Under the pieces are notes generated by a model that was not told the DNA's origin, did not search any database, and worked only from the letters and a program-made list of their open reading frames with translations. From the NCBI GenBank assembly GCA_001598975.1, contig BBXU01002456.1:124001-188000 (forward strand): a DNA stretch of 64,000 nucleotides. Reading direction: 5' to 3'. The number at the start of each line of letters is the position of its first letter. Positions within the stretch are counted from its first letter, which is position 1. Origin of the DNA: Parachlorella kessleri (taxonomy: Eukaryota; Chlorophyta; Trebouxiophyceae; Chlorellales; Chlorellaceae). A program made the translations under genes and the position numbers. Positions 10,463 to 23,009 of the stretch are shown here, piece by piece.

Positions 10463-13400
10463 CTATGGCTGCACAACGGAGTGAGAGACAGCAGGTGCTG
10501 CTGCTGCCTTGCTGCCCTCGACCCCCTCAGCGATGGGATCCAGGGGCGCCCGGGCTGGGCCCTGCAACTCTTGTTGCAACGCCCTAGCCGCAGCGGCCAC
10601 TGCCTGATCCAAAGAGGCTGTTAGGTTGAGGGTGGGCATAGCCACAGTGTATGATGCTGCCGCCGCTGCTGCTGGGTCCTCAACACAAGCTGCTGTTGAC
10701 GATGGAGGGTAAGCTGACTGCCTGCCTCTAGCAGCCTCTGGGGCAACTTCATGCGCCCCCGGCTGCCGCCACTCTTGCTGCTGCTTGGGCTGGACTGACT
10801 CCGCACCACTACAGGGGCTCTCTAGACCAGCTCGGGCTGCGCCCTCGCTGCTACCGTTGCTGCTAGTAGGGGACAATACAGGCGGCGTGGCTTGCGGCGT
10901 TTGCAAGCCGCTGCCGAAAAAGCTGGCCACGCCCTTGAAGGAGAACCCCGGTGAGAAGGTTGGGAAGGTGGGAGAGGCCAGCTTCATGACCGCAGCCAGA
11001 AGGCTGGGAGGCGTCTCCTCCCCAGGCTCATCACCTCCAAGGCCATTGGCCTCGACTCCTGCTCCGCTGACATCCAGAGGTGCAAGCTGCAGTGTCGGGT
11101 CAGAAGCCGAGGCACCTGCTCCTCCGCCAGGCCGTACACCAATTGGCGTTGCAGGAATATCCTGCAGCTCCGACCTACAGTCCCCTGGCTCCGTTTGCTC
11201 GGCTGCTGCCTGTGGCTCAGCAGGGGAGACATGATCACTTGCAGCCGAGCCACTGCTGCCGGCAGCCTCGCCGCTTGCTGCTTTCCCGGCCCCTGGCACT
11301 GCTGCTACTGCTTCTGCTGCCCCTGTGCCCTCTCCAGAGCTCTCTGCCTGCCCCTCCTCTTCCCGCAGCTGCTCTTGATGCTTGAAGGAGGACCTGTGCT
11401 TGGTGGAACGTTTCGTTCCAGCCTTACCAGCTGCCTTGACTGCCTTAGCATGCTTCTTCGCCTCTTCCAGCTTCTTCTTCTTTCGCTCCTCCTCGGCTGC
11501 CTTCTCCTCCTTGTCCTGCAGGCCACAAAATGCGAACGAGCATGCCTTGTTGGAGTGCTCACTCATGTAGGTGGACTGACCAGTCGGAAGTCAAGAGATG
11601 GGTTTGGAAGTAGTAGGCTTCAGTCACCAGACATTGTCAGCCAAGCAACTGCAAGTAGTTGCACAAGGTGGCACCCACAGGCTAAGCTAAGCATGTAGGA
11701 TACATGACTTGGGCAGCACTTGACATGGACAGATGAGCTCTTCCCAGGCAAAGCGTAGAAACCCTACACTTCAGTGCAGCGCAGCGCATGCTCCCCAATT
11801 AACCCATACCTTGATGTCCCGCAGGACTTTCTCAAACAGCTGCACAAAGTCGCGGACAGTGCGCATGATCCTGGTGGGATCTGCCTGTGCAAAGTCCTCC
11901 CCATAGTACTCTGTCAGCTCTTGCAGGTCGGTATACATGGCCTTCTCCCGCTCCTGCATCACAAGGGAGTCAGCAGTGTTTGCGTTCGCTTTGTGGTGGC
12001 TATATACCTTAAGTCTTAAGACAACCCCGTCAAAATCAAGGCTTCCAAATTTTTGAATGCCCAGCTTGCCGAGCATGCATGGAGAAGTCGACAAAGTGGG
12101 CATACGAGAATTGGCTCAGGGGTCCTGCCAGAGTTCTGTCAGCATGCAATCGACGTTCCCACCTCTAAGGAAAGGAAATCCCCGCAGGCGCCGGTGTGGA
12201 ACTTGGCCATGACCTCAGAGAACTTACGGGACCCTGTGGCCTCCACCTCCCTTGTCTTGGCTGCCTGCACGGTCACAAGTGTGCAATGCTGCCTTAGGGG
12301 CTGTTCAGCAGCTTTGCATGTTCGATAAAATTCCTAGGCACATCCAGTGGTCAGTAAAATATGTGGAAGAGCGAAGGAGTTTCCGGTGTCCAGCAAGCAG
12401 ACCAATACCCTCGAAACAGAGGAAGGTAGTCTGCAGAAGCAAGGATCAGCAGGGTGTGGCAAAGTAGCAAGATGAACCTTGGCGGAACCAGCCAAGGCAA
12501 TAGCTACTCACCTGCACAACCTCTGTGTTGACTGTCCTCAGGCCCAGTCGCAACTCTGCCAGCATGTTCTTGATGCCAGCAAGCTGCAGTTGCAAAGCAA
12601 TTCCACCGAGGGTCTGTGGTCGCAGATCCAAATGTCGGGCAGCTGCTCTAGCACTATCAGCGCCCACCAACGCACAAAGTGTACAAGGACGGTTGGAAGG
12701 AGCCACAAATCCAAGGTAGCACAGCTGCTCAGACACTATCAGCGTCTCTTTATCACGTAATGTATACAGGTACGGGTGGAAGGTGCACATGGACATCAAA
12801 AGTGTGTTTCATGCCCACCTGCATGTTTGCCGCCTGCTGAATGTGGGCCAGGTGGGTTGACAGCTGCCCTATGCTGGGGTCGTCGGGCATGAGCTGCACG
12901 CAAATGCGCCACGCCACAGTTTAGCAACTGCTCACCACCAAGCAAGCGGACCACATTCAAGGTGGTTGCAGCACCTGAAAATGCATCATGCATGCTAGCT
13001 CACTCCCCAGCAGTCAAGTTTGCAACCATCAGTCATCCCAGAACGACCGTCTGACCAAAACACCAACACCTGGCCAGCACATGCCTGAGCAAGAACAAAG
13101 TGCAGCAGCGAGGTCTTGCGGTCGGTGCCCTTGACATCTGCAAGCTTGAGCAGCGTGTCTAGTTTGAACCCGGCAGCCGATCCCCGCTGGGTGCCCTGCA
13201 GGGATATGTAATGTACAGCATATCTAGTAGTGTAGTCTAACAGCGTAGTACCACCTGACCATGCTGCCGTGAGTCCCCCAAATAGGCCCAACAAAAAGCA
13301 AGGATGTACTATGCCCACAAACCACGAGATCCTAGTATGAATTCTTTATGGCATGCACCAAACCGTTTTTGGGGGTTTACAGCAATTTCTCAACGAAGGA

Positions 13401-16400
13401 TAAGCGCAGCTCTTTCACTCTGCCATATTGGAAAATACCAGCAAGTGCAGCTGGCCCGTAAGACCCGAATGAAATGCACCAGACTGAGCTGCTGCAAGAT
13501 GCGGCACTGCAGCCACTCGTTCTTACCTCATTCAGATGGTTGCCCAGCGCCAGCACCGCCTGTAGAACCTTCATGAATGGCGGGCAGTCATGCAGCTCGC
13601 TGCAGGCAGCCCGCATCATGTCCAAGTGCTCCTCAACCTGCGTGTGTGCCAGGAAATGCATTGCCCTGAGGCTGCTGGCTTTGGCTAAGCCTGGTATTTC
13701 CTTCCTTTAGCACCTTGCACCCTGCTGGCCAACTGCGCATGGACATGCACATTGTAGCAATACCACCTTACCCGCGCGGCAGGGCATAAAACGCTTTGAA
13801 TAGCTTCAGCACACATTGCAGGAAAAAGATTGCGCGAAACTGGCTGCCATGGATAATGCAGGCTGTTGGCCTGCCACAACTGCCGCCAACCCACCTACCA
13901 CCCAGCCCTTACCCTTGCCCTTGTACTAGCGTAGGTCCTCACAAACATGAAACACTTGATCCGCTCCCGCAGCCGTGGGATGTCCTTGATCTCAACAAAG
14001 TACCTCTCCACTGTCCCAAGCCTCTCCACATCACTCAGACCCCTGTTCAGCGCAAGACAAAGGCAGCAGGACCGATTGCACCCTTTCGTGCTGCACCAAG
14101 CTGTATCCCCTGCAATTGCATGTTGATGCTGCCTCTGCGCGAGACAGGCTGGTTGCCAGGGGGTCAAGGGATAGGCCAGGCACAGCACCCCTGAGGAGCC
14201 CAAGGAAAAACTGACTTGTGCTTTGGATGCTGCCCCGCCAGGTACAGATCCAGTTCCTTGCGCTCAGAGTCCTCAGGCACGGCTCGTGAAAGCACCGCTA
14301 GCTGTTCCACGCTCAGGCTGCTGTCGTCCATGCTGAGGAGGGCATCCTGCAAGGGCACACAAGACAGCGCTGGGCATGAGGCAATGCTGAGTGGGCGGCA
14401 TGCAACGTCAGTTTGACGCCACCTTGCAGAACAGGCCTGGCACAGGTGGTGTAAAACCCAACTGTCATATGCATCTTTGGACCTTTAAGGGACGAGGGGC
14501 AGAAGAGCTGGCTGGGGTGCGAAATGGAAAGGCTGGGGCTCCCTCTTTTCGTGCATGCCACAATTTAAGGATCCTCATGCAACTGACGAAGCACCTACAT
14601 AGTATCTCCGATCCAGTTGCATTCCCACCTTGATCTCGTTGAAGGGCTTGCGGATGCCAGACAGCTCAATGCAGATGTTGTGGGCCCGGCGGTGTTCAAC
14701 CAGCCGGACCTCGTTATCTGCCTTGTTGGCTGCCAGCTTCTTCAACGCATTGTTCTCCAAGATCTGCCAGTCAACGAGAATGGTACATTAGGGTTGCACA
14801 GAAGGCAGCTGCAGGCAAGGTCCTCCACAATTGTCGCTGAACGTCCCGATATTCTGCTACCAGCCTGAGCCAACCAATGGCACAGTCTACTCCATGCAGT
14901 CACAAACCCCGGCACCTGCCTGTGCTAAGTTTGAGCTCTAAAGGGCGCCATCATTGTGGCAAAGCCACTAGCGCTGGCAGCGGCTTCTCTCAGCCTTTTA
15001 GAGCACCCTTGCCCACCTGGAAGAGCGACTCTAGCTCATCATAGTTGATGCGCAGGTGCTCCTTTGAGGCCTTGCTCCACACCGTGCCCTCTCGAGCTTG
15101 CTTCAGTTTGTCCCAGTGCAGCTGCTTTAGCCGGCGCCGCTGGGCAGCGCTAGCCTACAGTGTGATGCACATGATCCATACAGTGGTTCCAAGGGACACT
15201 CAGCATTTGAAGGCATCGCAGCTTTGCATGGTAGGGTACCCTAGCACTGTACTGCCTCAGAAGGCAGCAATAAGATGCCAAGTATGACCAGCGCAATGTA
15301 GTAGGAATGCCGATAGGGATGGCGTAGGTACGCTACCTCACCTTGAGGCCCCCTGGAGATGTCTTGACGCCCAGCTTCAACCCCTGTGGTGACCGCGCCA
15401 TGACAATGTTGGGGAGGACGTCCGGACCCTGCTTCTCTGCTATCTCTTCTTTCTTCGCCAGAGAGCCCGGAGGGGGTGGCGGTGGCGGTGTGGGTGGGGT
15501 TCCTGTGGACCATCCAGGACCAACAGATTACAAACTATAGCCGGACAGTATGAGTTTATGTTACATGTGCTTGGCAGCCTCCCCTGCCCCCATATCACAG
15601 TGTATCAGGCAATGCCAAGACAACATGCAATACATAATAGAAGGCAGATACTGTGCAGGCGCACCTGCAGCCTTGGCGCCTCCCTTGGATGGGGGTGGTG
15701 GGGGCGGGGGCGGCGCGCCTTTCGTCCCAGTCTTTGGAGGAGGCGGGGGAGGGCCTGCAGCCAGACTTTGTCAGCTGGAGTTGAGTTGTTCCTGTACATT
15801 GGCTCGCCTCTGCCATGCCAGACCACATACGAAAAGCCTATGCAGCTTGCCCAGTACCTGCCCCTGGAGAAATGGACAAGAAAGTCCTGTCTGGGAGGAT
15901 GACCTGTCAGAATGTCATACCTGGCGTCTTTGCACCTGGCTTTAGCGGAAGTGGCGGTGGAGGAGGTGGTCCAGCCCCTGCATGGGACAGCCATGCTGGT
16001 GGGTTATGTGCTTGGTGAGGTGCCGGGAAGCACCTTCCACCACCCTTGACTACATCTGGGATACAGAGAGAGGCCCGTATTATGCTGGAATGGCATGTTG
16101 ATAGGTGAACTGTCCCGCCATGATGCTCTGACCCAAGCTTTGGCGGCAGTGGTGGCAAGGCAGCATTTGCATTTGTCACTCCCAGAAGCAATGAGTTTAG
16201 TGCCACTGCTGGTAACCCCATGAATTTGCTGATATTGCAGCCAGAATTCGTGGGACAGTCTAGGTGCTGTGAAGTGGGATAGTCTAGGTGCTGAAAGCCT
16301 GCACAACTCATTGTTTGTTAGCCTAGGGAGGGAAGGTGCTGCAGCGCAGAATACAAGCAGGGCCTAGCGTCCTTGCGGCGCAGTCACCTGATGACCTTGG

Positions 16401-19400
16401 CTTAGGCGGTGGGGGTGGCGGTGCAGGGGCCACAGCACCTCCAGCCTTCTTGGGTGGTGGGGGAGGCGGGGGAGGGGGCTGCGCGCCTGCATAAACTTGG
16501 CATGGTCTCAGCTGACGTCCATTGTACATGATAAGACTTCAAGGCTAGTGTCAGCATGAGAAAACACACAGTGCTAAGCAAAGCACACAGGCAGGAGGCC
16601 TAGCCTCAACTTTCAGACCATACAATGACATCAATTTCAGCCTTGCCTGCTGCTCTTGAAGCCCCTGGTGGCTTGGGAGGCGGCGGGGGCGCCGGCGGAG
16701 GGGGTGCTCCGGCTGCTGGCTTCCTTGCCGCTGCGGGCTTGGGAGGTGGCGGCGGGGGCGGTGGGGGCGCCTTGGCTGCACATCAACATCCGTGATTGCG
16801 GTGGACACCGCAGTTGATCGAAATGCCACCTATAAACGCTTGATCTGCCACAGTCCTGACCATAACAGTTGTCTGAGTGCTCAGCTGCTGCACTCAAACA
16901 AGGAACAGCAAACTCTTGGGCATTTTGGATAGTTGGAGTACACCAGCCTTGCATTATCCCCTCTTTCTGCTGTTCGCATACCTGCCGTGGACGCCGTTTT
17001 GGTGCCACTGGCTGCATCCCCACCTGAGCCGTGCGGGCGTGGGAAGCCCTGTTGCTCCTGCAACTTCCGCTCTGCCGCCCGCAGCTGCTCCGCCTGCTGC
17101 GCCTCTTCCTGCTGCTGTTGCAGCCGCTTGGCATTCGCCACTAGCACTGCAGCCAGGTCCAGTGGAGTGTACTCCTGTACTTCTACAGCTGCTGCAGCAT
17201 CCGCAGCTGTGGGCGTGGTGTCAACAGACTGGTCTGTCAGGTGGTGCTGGAGCTCCTCAGCGGCCCGCAGGAGCTCATCGAGGGTCAGATTGGCTGGCTC
17301 AAAGGCCAGGTGCCCCTCCTCATCCACCGTCCTCCTGTGAGCAGTTCAGGATTATGAACTTTCAATGAAGGCTAGCTGATGAGGATATTCTATTTGATGG
17401 TCACCCCCAGCAGCTGAGCGATGTACCCATGGGTATAACCAGTACCACCATACCCCACTGAGGTTTTGCTAGGACTGCAGTTCTCTGGCATACCCAGTCT
17501 TACCTGTTCATGATCTGTCCTGTCTTAGGGTTGACGTAGAAATCCAAGTGGGTTTCAAGCCAATTTGCGCTGCCAGCAGCCCTGTGGCGACCTTCATGCT
17601 CTGCGTGCTGGTCGCTGCTGAGGTTTGCTGCAGTCAAGTGTAGGCTCTCCCGCAATGCACTAATGAACTCTGCCCTTGCATTGCTGTCTTGGACGTGGGA
17701 GCTGTCAGCTATGTCAGGGGTTGCCTCGCCAAATGCCTCACCAAGGCCCACCCAGCCGCCTGCATACCACCAGCAGCAGGATGGTGAACTTGCCATTGTT
17801 TCTCAAAGATACGAAGACAAAGACCAGCATTAGATTTAAATTACGGTCTTCGCAAGTGATAGTTGCAGATGCTGTCAGGAAGTCGGCCCCAAGGTGAGAT
17901 GTTGCAAACATTCGGCCGAGGGTGGAGGTAGCGGCGCACCTGTGGGTGACGCCATGTTGGGGCAGTCGCTGGATGTCGGATGTGACTCAGTGTTGATGCG
18001 CAGCCCATGCCCTGCTAAACCATGGCCATCATGGCCGGAGCCAGCAAAGCCGCCCACCCACGCGGAGGCAGTCTCGCCTGGAAGGTTGAAATGCATGGCG
18101 CAGCACAGTTCTTGGAAACTGGATCACGGGCACCATGTTATTATAATGGCACTCCGGACATGCAACACCATGGCTGCCACCAGCAGTCACTTAGGTGAAC
18201 AGCCTGTCATGCCGCAACAGCATGCACGATGCAGATGCACCTACCTGTGGGAGAGGCAGAGCAGGAGTAGTCACCAGCAATGCTGCCTGGCCTTGAACAG
18301 CTGGCAGTGTCGATTCGCAATCCTGCACCTAGGGCTGCGGGTTCCACATCGCTTTCCTCATCTCCCTCAACAGCTGCTTTGCGGATGGCCTCTAGCTTGG
18401 CCAGGGAGGTCCTCGTCTGCTTGGGGCCTGCCAGTGCTGAAGCCTGCCCATCATCCTGCTCACCCTCCCTGGAGCCATCCCCGGTAGAACGGCCGTCTGG
18501 CAAGCCAGGGAGCGCTGCATGATTGAGCCTGAGGAGCTCTGCTATACTGACATGGGTGGCTGAGGCATGGAGGCCCTGACCCTGCATCCCCAGCACAGGC
18601 GCGGAGGCCCTGACCATAGCTGCTGCTGCTGCTGTTGGGCGGGAGGGCGTGTTGGCAGCACCGCCTGGGCCCAGCCTGCTTGCGGGCAGCTGTGGCTGCG
18701 GCTGCTTGGGTGGCTGTGGGGAGCCTGCACAGGGCACATGCAGGAGTTGCGGTTCCACTTGTCAACTGCCATTGATTTCTATGTTCAGGGCACGCTGCAG
18801 CTGTCACGCCACAGGCAAAGTCATGAGAAGGGCTCTGGCTGTGCTCTAGACGGCTTTGTGTGCTCACCAGTGTCAGGGGTAATGCTGCCATTCCGTAGTT
18901 TGGCTGCAAAGTGCGCGATGCCCTCCGTAGTGAAGCCTCCAGCCTGCAGCAACATTATAGTCGAGGCTTCACAAGGCTTTTCCCCCAAATTTAAAGCCTG
19001 TGAATAACAAATGGCGTGCTTTGCCATTGAGCACTGGCGGTGGAGGCGGAGGTCCCCAAAGGCTTGAAGTCAAAATGATGCGGAGGAAGCTGTGGCACTA
19101 TCAACATTGTGTCATATGACGAGCAGGCAGGAACAACTCACCTTGCTGCTAGAAAGCCTCTGGCTGGAGGACCCCATAGACTGGCTATTGGCTGGCTGCA
19201 GCGGCACTGCATTCCGTTGTTGCTGCACTTGTGGAGTGCTGGGCAAGCCCAAAAATGTGCCCATGGCTGCGCCCATGGTCTGCATAAAGCCACTGCCAGC
19301 TGGCTGAGAACTGGCTGACTCACCGGCCCCACCAAAAGCATGAAGCATACTGCCAAGAAACCCGCCAGCAGCGCCAGTGCCTGCTAGCATGCCTGGCAGG

Positions 19401-22400
19401 TAACCTGCAACGCCTGGTGCGACACTGCTTGGGCGATTGGCAGAAGGCATCCAATCTGAAACCCTGTCGTGCCCTGTCGCCTGGGCATTTACAGGGTGGC
19501 CAGCTTGCACAGCTGCAGGTGCGCCCTCCTCCTCGTTTGCCAGGTCCAGCACAGGGTCTAGTGCCCTCCGCGCTGCTGAGTCAGGCCGGTCGTACTGTCC
19601 AGGCTCGCCCACTGCTGGGCTGCCGCCGATGTTGCTGATGCCAAGCTCCGTATTGTCTGGTGATACCCCACCTGGGTGCCATGCACCCGCTTGCATGGCT
19701 GGACTGAGCCCAAAGCCACCTTCCGGTGTGTGAAATGGCCCCACATCCACAGTCTTCTCCCAATCCCCACAGCTGGGTCCAGCCAGCTCAACTGTAGGCC
19801 CCACAGCAGTTTCTGGCTGAGGTGCAGCTGTCTGCGGCTGCGCAGGCCCGTGCTGCTGCATTGAGTATGGAGCATTGGCGGGCCAGGCCTGCCTGCTGGG
19901 TGTGGCCTGATCAATTGAAGAGGACATGCTGGCGCTACCAGGGCGGCAAGGAACGTTGCTGAGAGAGCAGGCTGAGTCATCCAGGCCTGTCTGCGGGTGC
20001 TGCGGAGGCAAGATAGATAACATGCTGGTGGCTAGGTGCATCCAAAAGGTGGAAGATTACACTCTTACATCACAATCTACCATGTGGCATGCTCTTCACA
20101 GGTACCCTATAACCAATGCGGGTGAGATACCACATTCTACAATCAAACTAAGGGCATGCGGTTGTTTGGTGTCAACGCACTTCAATCAGCAAGTAACTCA
20201 CCAGGCGATTAGCCCGGCATTCGCTTCCATATCCCACCAGGAGGTCCCCCTGGTAGCCAGCTGGCTCTTGCCCGTCATCTGGCTGCAGCATGCCCAGCTC
20301 GGACTCTGCTGAAGGGAAGGCGGGGCTCCACTGCCCAATGGCAGGTGTCCACACATATCGCTCCTTTCTTGTGGACACAATGCGCTGGTTCTGGCCTGCA
20401 ATAAGAAGGCTTCGTGAAAGGATGCTTCACAAGCACATAATCAATCATAAGTAGGAGTGACAGCTCAGCTACAATGTAGGCGTGATTTGGTGAGTGCTGC
20501 CTGTTATTGAACCCCTTGACGTTTGTACATATAAGACTGTGATATGTGTTTCTTGGTCTGGTGTGTGAGAGCCCACAGCGTCATGAGCGTGATGATAACT
20601 CCATAGTGCAGCTCCCACCTGGAGGCCGCCAGGGTGACCGTCGTTGCACGTCTGGCGGTGGCGGCCGCTGAGCCGCACGCAGCTGCATCTGCCGCATGCG
20701 GACAGGGTCCACAGACGTGGTAGAGGCACGGCCCAGGCTGGAGCGATTAAGGCTGGAGGCAATGCTGAGGGAGGATTGGGAGGCTTGGCGGGGCGACTCA
20801 CGGCTAACGGGCCTGCGAGAGCACACTTCAAAGAAGCTTGCATTCTAAACAGCCCATGCCATCCGCAATGCAGAGGATATGACACTCGCAGCGAAGCAAG
20901 CGGTCCTGCTGAGTACGTGCATCATGGCACGGCTGTAAGGCAAACTGATGCTGGCCCAGAGCTGCCAAGTCAATCATTGTCATGTTGGAGTCAAGGCAAA
21001 GAAACAGGCGCATCGAATACTCCAACAAGGTGCAACTGCTAGAGCATTCTTTCTGTGGTGGCAACAACTTGTAGCCAAACGAAGTTAACAGCTTTTAAAT
21101 GGTTGAGCTCACCTGGACTCCGGGGAGCTGGAGGTACTGCTGCGTCGAGCGTCTGCAGTGGTGCGCACCACTTCCTGGGGCCGGAACAGCCCCGAGTCCT
21201 GGGATGCACGCAGCATGTTCTGCAGCGCCTGTGACGATAGGTGCTGGGGGTGGCTTTGGCCTCTTGCTGACATCGGGCGCCTCTGGTTCACATTACCGTG
21301 GCTAGGGCTGTTCTCATCCGAGCAATGCCGTGCAGAGCCAGGTGCCCTGCCTGATGCTTGGCTTAGGCCGCTGCAGGCCAACATGTCACACTTAGGTTGG
21401 GGTATTTGGAGGGAGCAAGAAGGCAAACATAGCCTCCAATATCTATCTCTCATTGCACGCATGAAGAGGCCTGCGGTTAATGCTACCACACGTGCGGGGG
21501 GAGGGTGGGGTGGGTAGGGTTGCAGGGTTTTCAACAGCGCATTCTGATGTGTGCTGAACAAGGAAGACAAGCACACCGAACTTTCCCGACCCACCTTTTG
21601 TTCAGCGTGCGCAGCGCTGCGCGCTTTTTAGGTTCCTGGCTGCTGTTGATAGTGTTGATGGGATTAATCATGCGGTGCGGAAGTGGCTGCAGGGCTGGTT
21701 TCCCAACAGCAGCAGCAGCTGCTGGAGTTGCTGAACTGCGGCCCTTGCCAGCATAGCTGCCACCCAGGCTAGAGAGTTTCACCCCACTAGAAGCTCCAGC
21801 CGGGTCTTTGCGCAACATGAAGGCCCGCACTTTTTCTTTGAGGGCTTCATTGCGTTTGCGGTCCTTTTCCTCCGGAATAACATCCATGAATACGGTCTCA
21901 TAGCGCCTGCAGAACAGAGGTGTGCCCAAGCCGAGTCACAACCTGTGCTTGGCAGTCGATAATTGGAGCCAGCAGGTCTTCTTTATCATGTAACATATGT
22001 TCACCACGATTGGATGAGACAGTGCGATAGCCTTCCCAGCTTACCCAATGAGCAACTCCGTGACCGAAATGGCACAGTCTATCAGGTCCTGCGGCTCCCC
22101 AGGGATGCGCTGCGGCTGCAGCAAGAGCGGCCCTAACGTCTGCGACAGTGCTGTGCTGCTGCAGACATCGTGCGCATCTAAACGCCGCAAGTACCGGACC
22201 AGCTGCTGCAGGACACCTGCAGGTGCATATATAGCTGATGGCAAAGTGTTTCACTGAAAGCTTTATACGTGACACTATGTGGTGCGCTCAAGTATGTCAG
22301 AGGCGCTAAAAGACAACAGCGAGACAGACACCAGTGCTAGCAAGCTTGGCCCACATGAACTTCAGCCAGTACACTCACTTCGCTTGGCCTCCGGCACGCA

Positions 22401-23009
22401 CTCCATGACACTCTTCATTATGGTGTACTTCACGTCCAGCGCTTCATCAGAGCAGCCCAGAGACAGCAGATCAATGCACTGCTCAGCAGAGAAGATAGGG
22501 TCTGCCAGGGATTCCAAACTTTTTATTACTAGCACCGAGACTGCAAGCGGGTCCAAGGGACTGCTGCTGCCTGCAGCAGGGAGAACAAGTCGATGTTCAT
22601 GTCGTACCCCGGTGCATAACGACGGTTGCCAAGCATGGGATGTCGCAAGTCTGACGGCTTGTTAGCCACGCCTCCTGTTGAGGTAGCCGCAACTTACTTG
22701 ACTGTACGCCCAGCAGAACCCGCTCCGCCCTCTGCACCTCCGGGCCGGTGGCCATGCTGATAAAGAGCTCAGGCGCCTTCGAGGGAGGCACTGCAGCAGC
22801 AACACCACAGCAGAACAACCTTACGTCAGGGGGGTCCAGGCTGCCTCCCTGTGGCACAGGGTCCACATACCGTGTGCGTCCAGGTACTGGAGTGCCCTAG
22901 ACAGCAGCTTGAAGTTCGCATCGGCCCTTTCAGGGTCCTGCCTGGCCAGCCGGGCCGCTTGGGCCCGCTGCAGGTCCAAGGTGAAAGCCTGCTGCGAAGC
23001 CACCTTCAT
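10463..23009 (-). CDS. RhoGAP-like/FH1/FH2 formin, actin nucleator
   Basis: A very large formin (30 proposed exons, 6423 nt, 2140 aa) that should nucleate and elongate actin filaments. Exons on the - strand: 23009-22871, 22790-22698, 22570-22379, 22216-22045, 21906-21595, 21370-21113, 20812-20619, 20395-20202, 19999-19142, 18943-18868, 18724-18245, 18077-17940, 17759-17504, 17334-16982, 16775-16647, 16486-16388, 15977-15921, 15754-15665, 15502-15342, 15154-15017, 14763-14629, 14346-14216, 14042-13943, 13637-13527, 13195-13085, 12893-12819, 12583-12512, 12264-12163, 11953-11810, 11515-10463. Residues about 25-205 form a RhoGAP-like fold ([32 protein letters not shown]). FH1 (about 1239-1377) has five polyproline blocks on separate exons. 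FH2 (about 1418-1790) has LHWDKL, then [21 protein letters not shown] Lys/Glu-rich segment and a low-complexity tail follow. The start is the first ATG after an in-frame stop; an extra 5' exon is possible. Exon 10 could instead begin at an earlier in-frame acceptor. Two separate genes are possible but phases stay consistent throughout. Confidence 0.85.

Noticed and set aside
22571..22697. A frame on the - strand ([13 protein letters not shown]) running into formin exon 3
   Set aside because: It ends in the wrong frame for DPLAVSV, while treating it as intron with acceptor CTGCTGCAG keeps phase and the RhoGAP-like alignment.
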